Positions 44,097-56,778 of a stretch of 64,000 nucleotides of DNA are shown here, one piece after another. The stretch lies in contig OY776121.1 in the NCBI GenBank assembly GCA_963675135.1, positions 67,658,265-67,722,264 on the forward strand, read 5' to 3'. Numbering within the stretch: position 1 is the first letter of the stretch; every line of letters begins with the position of its first letter. The notes beneath the pieces are model-generated. The model was not told the DNA's origin and did no database searches. It saw nothing but the letters and a program-made list of their open reading frames with translations. A program made the translations under genes and the position numbers. Source of the stretch: Galeopsis tetrahit. Its lineage: Eukaryota > Streptophyta > Magnoliopsida > Lamiales > Lamiaceae.

Positions 44097-46994
44097 GATC
44101 TAGAAAAATGGATTTTGAATCAATGTACAAGTCATAAATGCATATCATTCCATATGATGTGTGGAGGTACAAGTGAAAATCTGTGTATGTATTTTGCAGT
44201 TTTCATGTTGTAAAAGAGAAAATCTAAATTCCTTTTTTCTTGTTTTTTGGGGTTGACTAAAAAATCAGCTATGTTGTTGAACAGAAGAACAGAATAGAAT
44301 AGAGATGGAGAATATGAAAAGAAATAATAGTAAATTTACTCCTCCTTGATTCTTGCTTATCCAGCAAAAATATTGGCTTAAATCATAACAGAATTAACAG
44401 CCATGTATATAAAAAGAGGATTAACATGGACTAAACGTTTTTATTATTATTATTATTATTGCAAAGTCCCTATTAAAAAAACAGCACGTTTGGATGACAC
44501 AGTGCACAAGAAAAGGAGACGAAAATCAAGGACAGGAAAAAAAATATTACACATTGCAGATTCCTTGGGATAGTCTATCAAGAAAAGGCATTACGATAGA
44601 ATCAACCAATCCTAATCATAATCAATTAGATACTTGTTAAGTGTTTATTTCGTGATTTAAAAATCAGCTTTTTAAAATGACACAAAACCATCCCTATTAA
44701 ACATAACCATCACCTTATAAATTTAACATAAAGTTATATTTTATGCATTAATTCGAAATAAATTTAAATTTCACTATTTAAAAATTCAAAAAAAAAACAC
44801 ATATTACAATTTAAAAAGAGTTTAAAAAAATTCAGAATTTCAAAACTCGATTTTCAAAACCATCCAAAACTCAAAATAGACGTACTTTATAGTTCAAATC
44901 AATTGTATGATATTCTACAATGTATAACCTGTTAGAGAAATTGCACCATAGATGGCTAAAAACACTTTTTAGAAATCGAAGAATCAAAGCTTGTGTAAAC
45001 ACAATTTCCTTAAAATAATATTCATCTTCACTCTCGGTGCTAGCGATTATTATGACATTTGCTTACGGCGAACCGAGAAGTTGCCCAAAATATATCAACG
45101 GAGTGTCAAAGGAACGAGATAACAAATGAATGCAAAATAGCATTGCAATTGCCGAAAAAATGTTTGTATCTCTTTCCAATCTTGTTTTCGTGTTTCTTAA
45201 ATGTGTTTTGGGACTAATGGATTGCAGCTACTTATATAATCAACCCAAATTTGTAACTGTTGACAGCAATAAAGTAGCAATTAAATATTTGGACCAAAAC
45301 TGAAATTGGTTCAAAACTGAAACCGTCATTCTTAATACGAATTTTAATTGATAATTCAACCTTGTTGTAACTGTTGTAGCCATCAAATGTAACCTCAAGT
45401 CATTTAGTGCAGGTTTTTAATTTTACGAATAAATTTCTAACTCTTGAATTTTAAACTAGACTGAAACTGTTACAGCACCCATAATGATACATTTATAACA
45501 TTCATTCAATTTAAATTCAAGGCTTAATTCTCTGAAAATAACCTCCAACACTTCAATTTTGAAACTGCTCTAATTATTTCATCAGTTACGGAAAAAATCC
45601 GAGGAAATAAGAAGTTTGTCCATCCGTTACCAAATCGATGCGAAATTCGTGTAATTTTACAAACTACTAATGGGTTCATACTTTTATACTCAGTTCCTCA
45701 TTTGATATTTTCCAATATAGGACAAAAACCACTTTGTTTTTTCCTACTCAAATTTTGATTACAATAATTGTTTGAAAAATCATTTCGCATTCATTCCAAC
45801 TTTAAAATGGACGAATGAGATATCGAGTCAAAACTCATTTCGAAGCACATTTTCCAACATAACCTATATACATAATTACATATAAATCATCAAGATAGTT
45901 AAAGAACAAAAAAAATAAGATACTATAATAATTCAAATTTTAAAAAAAAAAAAAAAAACTGATTGTATGGTTATATACAATTACTCTAGTGGATTTGGAA
46001 AATAGAAGTTCAAGACTTTTGTTCTAAATGAAACTCGAACACAATTATTCTTTATATAAAAAAAAATCGAAAAGTTCCTTCTTTTTTTTTTTATCTATTT
46101 TCAAAACTTACGATAGTAACAGTTTTATAAAAGATCGGTCCAAACTTCAGACAAACTCAAACCATGCAAGTTCTCACGTATAAAAAAAAATACTTGAAAA
46201 AATTTAGCCATTTAATTTCATTTTAAGATATAATATACATCTGACCCATGCTTTGGTGTATTTTAATTTAAAAATAATTAGGCACAAATTTAGGCAATAG
46301 AACAGTGAGCTTGTGTGTATTTTGACGCGTTAGGCCCAATCTTTTAGGCAATAGAATAGTATCTCCATGTGTCACAACATTTGATTGCTAGCTCTAATAT
46401 TCAACAAAGATTGGTATCAAACAGTTCAATCACTTTATATCATCCAATTATATATTTACACAAATGTAATTCACATGATTAAAATGCTTACTTTAAATAT
46501 CCAAGCTATAATTAATATTCGACTAACTCCATAAAGTGGAGTCTGATGCAAAGTCCCTCCGTCCTTTAATTACTTGTACATTTTACTCATTTGAGACTTT
46601 TATTATTGCTTTCACATTTTTAATATGTTCATAACATCATTTTATTTTCTAAAATTAATACTTATTTTGAGTCACATTTTTTCCTCTCTAAACCACCAAA
46701 AATCTTCACTAATGACTCGTACCTTTTTTTCATACAAGGGAATCAACATTTTAACTGAACGACTTTTGGACTTGCAAGGTAAAAGCGTCAAGAGGAAGAT
46801 CATGAAATGAAACTAGTTAAAGCACACAAAATGAAGTTGTCATATCAGCACAACGCTTTTAGCATAAAGAGCTGGGGTAGGGACAAAAACTTACACGCCC
46901 CGAATTATATATATTATATATAAAAAGAAAAACAAAAAAAGGAGAGTTTTCAAGCTGAAAAGAAAATATTAAACACATTATTATTATTATTATT
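44097..46994. other. intergenic DNA within the transporter cluster
   Basis: AT-rich, with an ATT run near 44441-44460. Segment 44945-45110 is a diverged copy of 19190-19370 (dispersed repeat). Near 46555 a MITE-like left end (CCCTCCGTCCTTTAATTACT) has no matching right end. No gene is supported. Confidence 0.55.
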
Positions 46995-49900
46995 TCAGTG
47001 AAACCCTCCGGCAAGAGACTTGGTTGCCACCACATCCGCAGGCGGCGACGGGAGCTTTGTTAGGGCCAAGATGCCGCTAGCGGCGGCAGCCACTGCTCCG
47101 ACGATAAATGCCGGTAGATTACCGCCACCGAATATTTCGTCCCAAGGCCCGCTTGTAATTGACACCACCATCTGCAACAACAATTAATCCACATTTACAC
47201 CTTCTAGATGCCCACTAAAATAAATGTTTCAAACTTTATACCATACTGCAATTTTTTTTATTAATTCTTTTACACCAGTGGAAGAACAAAGTCAACTAGC
47301 TAGATAATTACCCGTTTCATCATAATGGGTCCCGATAGATTTTCTATTATAATTAATTTAATGTTTTTATTTTGAATTAAAAAGTGATAAAGATAATTAC
47401 CTGTGGAATAACTATTGAAAGATTTAAAACTCCGAGCGAGAGACCTGAACATATAATTTCAATTTAGAAAAAACTGATAATAATAATAATTCAAGTTTGA
47501 TTAAAGAAGTAAAATTACCTTGTCCTGCGCCAGAATTACTGGAAAATATGGAGGCCAAAGCAAATGGTACACTGAAAGTCACCTAAATAAGAAAACAATA
47601 AATTAATAATATGGTTAGAAAATCAAATAAAAACTATACTAATAACAGCAAAATAAGATGTCTATTCATATCCGTTCGAACAATGTTGAAAGCTGAGCCA
47701 CCCACATGGAGCACTCTATAATGTCTCAAACCTAGCACCCCATCCTCTCATGACCGATTTTTCATATTTCATTTTATATTTTATTAATAGAGTAAAGTCT
47801 CAATATTTGATTAAATAATCGACTAATTCGAAAAAAATCAATCCCAACGTCCACTACCAGCGGAGTGAATCAATCATGATTAATTTCTCAAGTAAAAACT
47901 AAATTCACCTGCAAAGTGATTTTTCCACACGTCATTTATAGTGAATCCCATCCTTCCAAAAGTCTAAATGTAACCGATTAATTACCTGAATTTTCATCCT
48001 CATCTCTATCTTGATAATTCTTGTTTCGAATATTTCTCTTTATTTTTTTCAAAACTCCATCATAAAAATAGAGTATTAATCCAACTTCTATACTGAGACT
48101 ACACGTCATGTAATCAATTCTTGCCACACAAACACTACATTATCACTGAGGTTCTTTTGGCAGCATTTAAATCTATATCTATGTAACTTAATTTTCAATA
48201 AAAAAAATTCTTCATAGCTATCACATAAACTTGAATGATTGAATTTTGAGTTTTTGTTTCCACGCTAAAACAAGCAAGTAGGTTTTTCATAATTTCATTA
48301 ATTCTCCCAATTATTTCAGCTGGCATCAAGTCATAATCTTAATTCCATTAAATTGCCTAAGCAATGGGCCAAATACTTGACAATTTAGGGAAACAACAAA
48401 AAAGAGGCTAATCTTTTTTGTTTGAGCAATAAGCCAAATTTACTCCCCCTCTGTCTGTCTGTACATATGCCAAAACAGTAACAATTTCTTATTCTGAGAC
48501 GTGTAGTAACACTAATGCATATAGAGACACATGCACTCAGCTGTGATGACAGGTGAAAAACATTTAATGCATAATAATCTCAAATTGATCGACAAAAACT
48601 CATCCCAATGTAATCTCAACAAAGTAGTATTAAATACACATTAAAATGCAATTTTGATATCTATGTATCTAAAACCATGCATTAAAATGAATTCAAGGAA
48701 GGATGATATAATTAAAATGAAAATACTAGGAATTGGAGGATTAATAAGAAAACTCACGGCAAGAGGAATGCCGAGGACAGCGAAAAGTGCTAAAGCACCA
48801 ATCTTTACGCCGGGTACCGGGGGCAGAAGAGTGGCGGCGCCACCAACAACGGGGCCGTAGCGGCGCGTGTGCTTGGCTATCTTGGTGATCAAAACCGTCA
48901 AGGCCATACAAATTGCTAAGAAAATATTGACTAGGCCCCACAATCGCTTGATCCCACCAATTCGACGCGCACAGGGCTGCACACTGAGAGAAGCAAGTCC
49001 GGACACGACAGAGTTCAAGAGCAAGCCCAAAGCGCCGGCGCGTACACCGTAATCGTACAACTTGCCCTCGCCGACCTTCCCGCCGTAGATCTCCTTCCCC
49101 ATCCAATCAGTGTCGAACAGGAGAAAAGGGAACCAAGCAATCCAGTTGAGAGCCGTCACCAGAAGCAGGATCCACATGGGCCTAGACAACTCCTTCAACG
49201 CACCGAATAATTCCCCGAACACCGGGACTTCCCACCCCTTCTTAACGGTTACCGATTGCTCCACTACCGCCGACGCGGCGGCGGCGGTGGTGGTTTCGTG
49301 TACAATTGTTAGTGCGAGTGCTGTGAGAGTTATTAAGAGAGCTATTGAGAGGATAAAACAGCTTTTGAGATTTGCGCAGTAAACGTCGCACGCTTTTGTT
49401 TCTGAAAAGGGGAATATGTTGTGCAAGTGGTTATACGACCCTGCTGCGTACCCTAAAACACTCCCAACCGCCATGAAAAATGAGTAGAGAGCATTTGCAG
49501 CACTCATTTTCTTAGAAATTCCGCCCGATAAATCCGCTAATAACGCCCTGCACGGCCCCTGTTTTTCCAAATTAAAAACCAAAAATCAATTAATTTACAC
49601 ACAAACCTCAAAATCAAAATTAAAGGAATTGTGAATGCATACCTGTAACATGTTATTTGCGACATCGAGAATCCAAAATCCGATGACGAACACAGCAATA
49701 GCCCTAGGTTTTGCGCCCTTTCCGAGGGAATCGCCGGAAGCATGTCCCAAATCAGCGGCAAAACCGATCAGGAAAACAGCGACGGCAACGAGGACGGCGC
49801 CGGCGGCGATGAAGGGACGGCGGCGGCCGAACCTGGAGGTACATTTATCGCTGTAGTAGCCGACTATGGGCTGGACTAAGAGGCCCGAAACGGGCCCGCA

Positions 49901-50113
49901 TAGCCAAATGTAGGCGGCCCATTTATGGGGTATGCCCAATAACTGCACGTATGGGGTCAACAGAGAGAGTTGCAACGCCCACCCGAATTGAACGCCGGCG
50001 GCTATCGACGCCACCAGTACGATACTTTTCAGTGGCGCCGCCGCCTCTGCCGTCGGTTGTATGTGGAGAGAAGAAGACGTATTTGGATTTTTCACTTCAC
50101 CAGCCCCCTCCAT
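46995..50113 (-). CDS. sucrose transporter, SUT1/SUC type, 5 coding exons
   Basis: Proton-sucrose symporter of the plasma membrane. Exons: 50113-49643, 49558-48758, 47582-47519, 47444-47401, 47171-46995; GT-AG borders and phases agree; 518 residues. Seen: 12 membrane segments, GWALQLSLLTPYVQ, RFGRRRPF, GPCRALLADL, an N-terminal cytosolic stretch rich in Thr, Ser and Ala, and the end GGFH. The central loop after LTIVHETT is longer (an Ala/Val-rich insert) than in the 40233-41932 paralogue. Introns follow NNMLQ and GIPLA, which are absent in that paralogue; the intron 48757-47583 is about 1.2 kb. The 5'UTR holds a long CT repeat. The gene appears intact. Confidence 0.96.
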
Positions 50114-50117
50114 ATTT

Positions 50118-50121
<4 letters not shown>

Positions 50122-50159
<38 letters not shown>
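50122..50159 (-). repeat. CT/GA microsatellite in the transporter 5'UTR
   Basis: About 19 CT dinucleotides on the plus strand, GA on the transcribed strand, starting 9 bp upstream of the ATG. GA-rich leaders are common in plant 5'UTRs and the array may vary between individuals. Confidence 0.85.
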
Positions 50160-50162
<3 letters not shown>

Positions 50163-50193
50163 CCTCTCTAAGGTGATATTCTAGTTTGTGTAT

Positions 50194-50201
50194 GTATATA
50201 T
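50194..50201 (-). promoter_or_regulatory. TATA box of the upstream sucrose-transporter gene
   Basis: Minus-strand CAATATATACATA lies about 85 bp upstream of the ATG at 50113, with the CT/GA repeat between. Placement suggests a transcription start near 50160-50170. Confidence 0.5.
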
Positions 50202-50393
50202 TGACATGCACAGAATTGTAGGAGAAATGGGATCAAGGCAGGGGCTTTTATAATGGTTTTGCCGGGGGTGGGGTGGGTCCTTATCCTCTTCATCCACGTA
50301 GGATTTAGACAAAAAAATATTTAAAAAATTGTAATTTGTAGAGGGTATTTTATAAATTCTCTTCAAAAGTTACTTACTACTCCTTATTATATA

Positions 50394-50653
50394 CTCCTTC
50401 CTCCCCAAGATTACTTGCACGGTTTGTTCGGTAGGTTTTTTTTTTTAAATGGTGATTGATGATGTAAGGTAAATGAGGGGTATTTTAGGTGAGATGTAAA
50501 GTAAAATGTATTTAAAAAGATTGTGACAATTTTAAAAATAAAATGATGTTGGAGGGTATTAATTTTGTGGGATATTTCCATATTAAAAGTGTGCAAGTAA
50601 TTTTAGAACATCCAAATAAAAAAAATATGCAAGTAATCCTAGGACAGAAGGAG
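50394..50653. mobile_element. Stowaway-like MITE, 260 bp
   Basis: CTCCTTCCTCCCCAAGATTA at the left is inverted at the right (AATCCTAGGACAGAAGGAG), with TA at both flanks (50392-50393 and 50654-50655). Same family as 15728-16040: both share ACTTGCA and CCATATTAAAAGTGTGCAAG-type sub-terminal text. It lies about 280 bp upstream of the transporter ATG. Confidence 0.82.
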
Positions 50654-50655
50654 TA

Positions 50656-50994
50656 ACTCCGTCCCAGGATTTTGTGCATGGTTTGACCGGCAACGAGATT
50701 AAGAAAATGAAATATAATGATGTGTATGATGGAATATATGAGAGCTATTATTGATAATTCATTGACTAAAGTGAATGAGATTTGACTGAAGTGAAGAAAA
50801 ATATTAAATTGTGGGCCCAAATAGAATGACATTTTTTTAATTAGATGAATATTGTTGTAAGGGTAAAAATTATGTGAGTTATTTCCTTTTTTGAAGTATG
50901 CAAATAATGTTGGGACGTCCGTTAAAGAAAGTGTACAAATATTGTTGGGACGTCCGTTAAAGAAAGTGTATAAATAATCACGAGATAGAGGGAG
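50656..50994. mobile_element. adjacent Stowaway-like MITE
   Basis: Immediately follows the previous MITE, sharing its right TA. The left end ACTCCGTCCCAGGATTTTGT pairs with CACGAGATAGAGGGAG at the right. Near the right end a 34-bp phrase (TTGTTGGGACGTCCGTTAAA...) is duplicated. The right TA is not preserved. Confidence 0.6.
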
Positions 50995-51476
50995 TGCATT
51001 ACTTTTTTTTTTTGAACAAAGTACATTACATTTTCTATATCTCTAATTTTTCTCTTTCATACTCTCTCTTTTCCTCAACAATTCATTACACATTTGATAT
51101 TATACGACCTCCGCCCCCTTTAAAAGGATTACATAAATTTTTTGCAAGAAAGTTAAAAAATATAATATTAAATATATAATGAATAGTTGATGTAAAAAGA
51201 TGTATGGAGAATATAGAGTAAAAAAATGAAAAAGATAAAATGTAGAGAGGAATAGAATTAAGAAAAGACAGAGATGGTAGATTTTGTCAAATTAAGAAAA
51301 ATGTGAACTTTGGATTGAAACAGACTAAAAAAAGTATAAACCTTAAAGAGGAATGGAGGAGTATATTATACGATGATAAAAATTTGTATGAGGCAGTTTC
51401 ATATATTAAACGGCTCTAATTACTTACATTATATGACCATGAGTTTATGGAGCATTGAATCCAGTCATATAAATTT

Positions 51477-53761
51477 GGGAAAATTTTAGTTTTAGTCCTA
51501 TAAGTTTGATACATTTCAAAATAAATTCTTTAAGTTTTAACTTTACAAAATACGTCATTTACCTTTCAATTTAATCCTTTTTTACATCAATTTTAATCCT
51601 TTATCTTTCTAATAAATTAAAACTGCCTGAATATTCTCTTTCCGGTGGAATGTGTTGACTTTGTTAATACATTTATTTAAAAAATGTCATGTCATCTGCC
51701 ACATAATCATCTCTCATTTATATATACTTAAAAAATATATGTAAATAAAATTGAAATATGCACCACTACATGGCGAATACATATGACTATGAATTTTTTT
51801 TTATGTCTATATACTTTCTCTTTCTCATGTCTATTTAATTTTTTCTTTTGTTAATAATATGGCAACTGTCCACTACATGTGGGAATATATATAGTTTTGT
51901 TGTGATATATATTTTTTCATGTCTATTTAAATTAATTGACTAGAGGTATATTTTAAGAAGTTCTAAAAAGTTCTTAATAAAATTTACATATAATTTTATT
52001 TTAAGAATGTGTATAAATAATACAGTTTTGAGCAGTATTCGAGTTTAATTACCATTTTTTTTGTGTTAGCAATTATTATGTTTTGAATATATTTTGACAA
52101 ATTGTTATGATTTTTTTAGGTTGTTATGCCCTGAACAATTTGATTCTTGCAGGTTTCAATTTTATTTTTAATTTTTCTGTAAACTCCAAGTTCAATTAAA
52201 AATAAAATTGAAATATTCTCCAAAGTTCAATTAAAAACAAAATTGAAATATGCACCATTCATAAAATAATTCTATAATTAAAAATAATTTTTTTTTGACA
52301 GGATAATTAAAAATAAAATTGACAACAACTAAATTAAAACATAACAATTTAAAATATATGAAGTTGTTCATATCAATTGATGCTTAATAAAGTTGTATTT
52401 CAATCTTTCCAAAAACTAACATTTCACCTCAAAGATTGAGAATACTAACTTCCATTTTTGAGAAAGCAGTATGAAGAGTAGAGTTGGCAATGGGGCGGGT
52501 AAAAACCCGGATCCGCATAAAACCGGCCCCTACGGGGCGGGTAAATACCCGGTCAAACGGGTCTTGGGGCGGGTAAATACCCGGTCAACGAATACCCGCC
52601 GGGTATGGGACGGGTAATGGGATTACATATACCCGACCCGACCCGTATATATATATTAAAAATTAATATATATATATATATATATAATATTAATTTATTA
52701 ATTCTCCCATCTCCATTGGTAAGGCATCTAACAATTCTAACTAATTAGATTATATAGATTGGTTGTAGGATTTATTGATTTACTGTACTGTATTTCTGCG
52801 GATTTAGGATGGCTTCTAAAATTGCAGCCGATTTACTCTATTTTCAAAAAAGACTTAGATCCTTAGATTATTTATTTATTCTGTGATTAGTTGTTTATAA
52901 CTTTATGTTTTATTTAAAATTGTATGTTTTATTTGATGTTGGAATTGATGTTTTATTGTAGTTTTAAGAGTTGATTTTAATGTGCTATTTTTTTAAATAA
53001 ATAAATAAATAAATAAAAAGTGATAGCAGGGCGGGGCGGGTTTACCCGCCGGGTTCACGGGGCAAAATGGGACGGGTTTTGGCGGGTATTGAAGCGGGGC
53101 GGGTAACGGGTCTAGAAAATTTTGGCGGGGCGGGTCCTGGGAAAGGCCAAACCCGTCCCATACCCGCCCCGTTGCCAACCCTAATGAAGAGAATTATATT
53201 GGTTGATGGAGGAATTATCTCAATAGAGAGAGTAATAATGTTAGTTTTTTAAAAGATTGAAATACAACTTTATTATATTGTAAGCATAAATTGATATGAA
53301 CATGTTTATATATTTTAAATTGTAATGTTTTAAATTTAGTTGTTGTCAATTTTATTTTTAATTATCTTGTCAAAAAAAATTATTTTTAATTATAGAATTG
53401 ATATTCAATTAATTACGTAGATGCAGAGATTTTATTTTCTATTGATTGATAGTCAATTAATGATGTTGCATGATATTTTTTAATTATATATAAATGAGAG
53501 ATAATTATGTGACAGATGATATGACATTTTTTAAATAAATGCGGTACGAAGTCAGCACATTCCACCGGAAAGAGAATATTCAGACATTCCACCGGAAAGA
53601 GAATATTCAGGCAACTTTAATTCATTAGAAAGATAAAGGATTAAAATTGATGTAAAAAAGGATTAAATTGAAAGGTAAAAGACGTATTTTGTAAAGTTGA
53701 AACTTAAAGGATTTATTTTAGAATGTATCAAACTTATAGGACTAAAAATAAAATTTTTCCC
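51477..53761. mobile_element. foldback Mutator-like element, 2.3 kb
   Basis: TATAAATTT is directly repeated at 51468-51476 and 53762-53770 (9 bp). The arms are inverted for most of their length: GGGAAAATTTTAGTTTTAGT at the left, its inverse at the right, with further matches through ATTCTCTTTCCGGTGGAATG to the centre. In the right arm that last block is duplicated. The centre carries a hAT insertion (52479-53183). No transposase frame is seen, so it is non-autonomous. The outer arm is related to 10066-10889. Confidence 0.92.
52479..53183. mobile_element. hAT non-autonomous element nested in the foldback MULE
   Basis: The inverted ends TAGAGTTGGCAATGGGGCGG and its near-inverse ending CCAACCCTA are flanked by ATGAAGAG at 52471-52478 and 53184-53191, the 8-bp duplication of hAT elements. 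Each end is GC-rich with many GGGCGGGT/ACCCGCCC phrases, unlike the AT-rich interior. It is non-coding. Confidence 0.92.
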
Positions 53762-53770
53762 TATAAATTT

Positions 53771-56770
53771 TAAATAAAAGATCAAAGAATCAAATATCAA
53801 CACCGAAATCCATTTTATATATATACGACATGGTCTCACGTAAAATCTTCTTATAAGATTTGTAATTCTACTCCAATTATATTTTAAAGTAAATTAAGTA
53901 TGATTCGATCTTACACAAGGGCCTCTTATATAACTTGTGATCCAACTTAAATAATATTTTAAAATAAATTAAGATCTACATATTAATATAGTAAAACTTC
54001 ATACATAAAAATATCTTTTAAACAGACATTTTGTTTATTTATTTATGCCGTGTCATCCTTATACAAACATCATGCTAAGTTTCTCTATTTCATTTCAATT
54101 TTTATTTATTTATTTAAGATTTAGGGGTGTGGTCGTGTGGAAAAAAATGTACTCCAATATGAATTTCTGCAAACGGACAATAAAATTTAATCCTTTGCAG
54201 CTTTTTGGCGTAAGGAAATTGGGTTTAGGCTAAAATAAATGAAACGGTGGGTGGGCAGTTAGCTTGACTTTTTCCCTTCAAATAAAATAAAGAAGATCAT
54301 AAAAACAACGGAATAATTGACAGTGGGATAGCTCAAGTGGTTATAACACCATTAAGATAAAAAAAATAGACTTAGTAGTTATTAAACTAACCATGTTTAT
54401 GAATTCTAAATGATAAGATATCAAACATTGTTTTAAAAATCAGTCAAATACAACTGTTGCAATACTTAGCAAGCTACGTGTACATTATAGATTTAACAGA
54501 TATTCAGCATTATAAAGTTACCACCTTTTGGTTAAATTATCCATTTAATCGCAGAATTTGTGTAAATTCATCATCCTTTTAATTGTTTTTATAAACTTTT
54601 AAATTACGAGAAAATTATGTACTGTAATAAAGTAACTAAAAAGAGGGTGATCAATTTACATAAAAATATTGAAAATCGTAATTAAATTGAAAAAAATATA
54701 GAATTAACCTCTGAATTTAAAATCACATTTATTTCTAGTTGACATTAACGTACGTACGTCAGATATGTAGAGTAGGACCATGCAATAATTAAATTGTATT
54801 GGATCAATTCATGGTTCATGGATAAGATATTAAACTCTAACATGCAATAAGTAAAAAAATAAAATTGTGTTGGATCAGATATTAAAAATCTAACATGCAA
54901 TAAGTAAAAAAATAAAATTATGGATAAGATATTAAACCCATTTTGACTAACACTAACACGTTTTACACATTAATCGTGATAACTAAAGAAACATGAAAAA
55001 CTTATCCATTGATTAATTAAATTATACCATTTGACACAAATTAGACCCTTTATTTAAATTTTGTGCAGTGCACGTGGTTGAGTTATTCCGTTTAAAGATG
55101 GTTTATTTATACTTACTTTTTTTTTAAATGGATGACTCTTTTTACTAATTTTGATTTGATTCAAATGTAGAAATTAAAAGTTCGATCAAATGAATAATTA
55201 ATTAAAATTCAATTGTATAAATGCATTCAATAATTAAATACCAGGATTCCTCAACTAAAAAAAACAAGTAACTTAAACTCTCAACCTAGTTATGGTTTGA
55301 GTGAGTTATTCTTATTCCATTGAGTTTAAGAGTTCATAAATTGAATTATATATTTCATTTGCATTATTTTGCAATTTCATTTCTATGATCATCGTAATTA
55401 ATTATTAGGTTGTTCATCAATGCAGAATTAATTCGTTTAAAATGTGGATGCGCAACATTTAATTTCCTCTGATATTTTCACATCATAATCTATACTCCCT
55501 CTATTCCACCATATATTTCTCTCTCTTTTTGGTGTTTTAATTAAAAAAAAGTATTATAAAATAATAAATTTAGCACATGTGTATTAAAGAGCTAGGAAGT
55601 ACAAAATATTCCATTTATTCCCCTTTAAAATTTACCATTCGAAGATGATACAAGTTTTAAAGAATATAACAGTATTTTATATTAGTATAAAGTTATTGGC
55701 GAAAAATGTAAGAAAAGTAAAAAGATGAAGAGGAAAAAGAAAAATGTCAATTGATGCAATTCTGTATCAAGTTGAAATAATTAACTTTTCAAAAAATATT
55801 TATTAACATGTACTATCATTTAAAAAAAAAAAGATACACCCCATATAATATTAAAAAATGACACATATTAAAAATTTGCTAAGTTCCTGTCAAAAAAAAA
55901 AATTACTAAGGTAGAACAAGAAAATGAAACTGATGAATTTATCTAATCTTTTGAGCCCTTACTCTACATCACAGAATATGATTGATTATATATATTTGAT
56001 AATATATAGATATTATCTTACATTTTTTGTTCCATTATAATAGGCCTAAAGAAAAAAGATGGGAGAATAAACTACAGTTATTAAACCTAATTAAAGGGAC
56101 GGTCGATATTTAATTAGAATCAGCATTTTTTTTTTTCGGATAAAAAGTGATGAGTACTACTTTGTTATCTAATCCACGGACATTCAATTTTTTTTCCAAT
56201 AATTAATGTTACAATAATTACATTTATTCTCGAAGGCCTACCAGAATTCCAGATTCTCAATTCATTACTAGAATTTGATCTTATATTTTACTATTTATTT
56301 AGGGTTATGAATGTTAAACGGAAGGTAATAATTTTTTTATCCCTAAATAATTCATTAAAATTCATTGAGTATAAGGAGTACACAACTCTTATAAGAATTA
56401 TGAATCATAAATTACAATCTTTAGACTATATTCAATAGCTACTTCACCTTCTCAACTCGCATATTAAGTCCCGTGATTGAGCATTTTATGAAGTTCACTT
56501 TTAATTCAGAAATATATTCAAAATTACGCAAGATTTTTTTTACCACTCTTATGTTTTCTTTTTCTTTTAAGCTGAAAGACTGTGTCGTCTGCACACTGTA
56601 GGTGAGATATATAGCTTAATTTAGTCCTTTAATTTCCAATTCCTGCTAATTTGAACAAACCAAATCCCAATGTTTCTTTTGTGAGTAAGTTAAGACCCTC
56701 AACCACTATTAGTTATTGAAATGACGATAGATGGTCATTTTGTCTTAGGCCCTTATGTAGCTTGAACTCA
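53771..56770. other. AT-rich intergenic DNA
   Basis: No gene supported. A short repeat (ACATGCAATAAGTAAAAAAA with TAAAATT and GGATAAGATATTAAA phrases) recurs about three times at 54815-54950. A MITE-like left end lies near 55494 (ACTCCCTCTATTCCACCATA) without a clear partner. Confidence 0.55.
54324..54350 (+). repeat. tRNA-related SINE-like head
   Basis: GTGGGATAGCTCAAGTGGTT with ATAACACC repeats, on the other strand, the head seen at 588-640. Only the A-box part is clear. Confidence 0.35.
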
Positions 56771-56778
56771 CTTGATGC

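Noticed and set aside
46555..46810. A complete MITE or small gene
   Set aside because: Only a left CCCTCCGTCC end is visible; no inverted right end and no target duplication.
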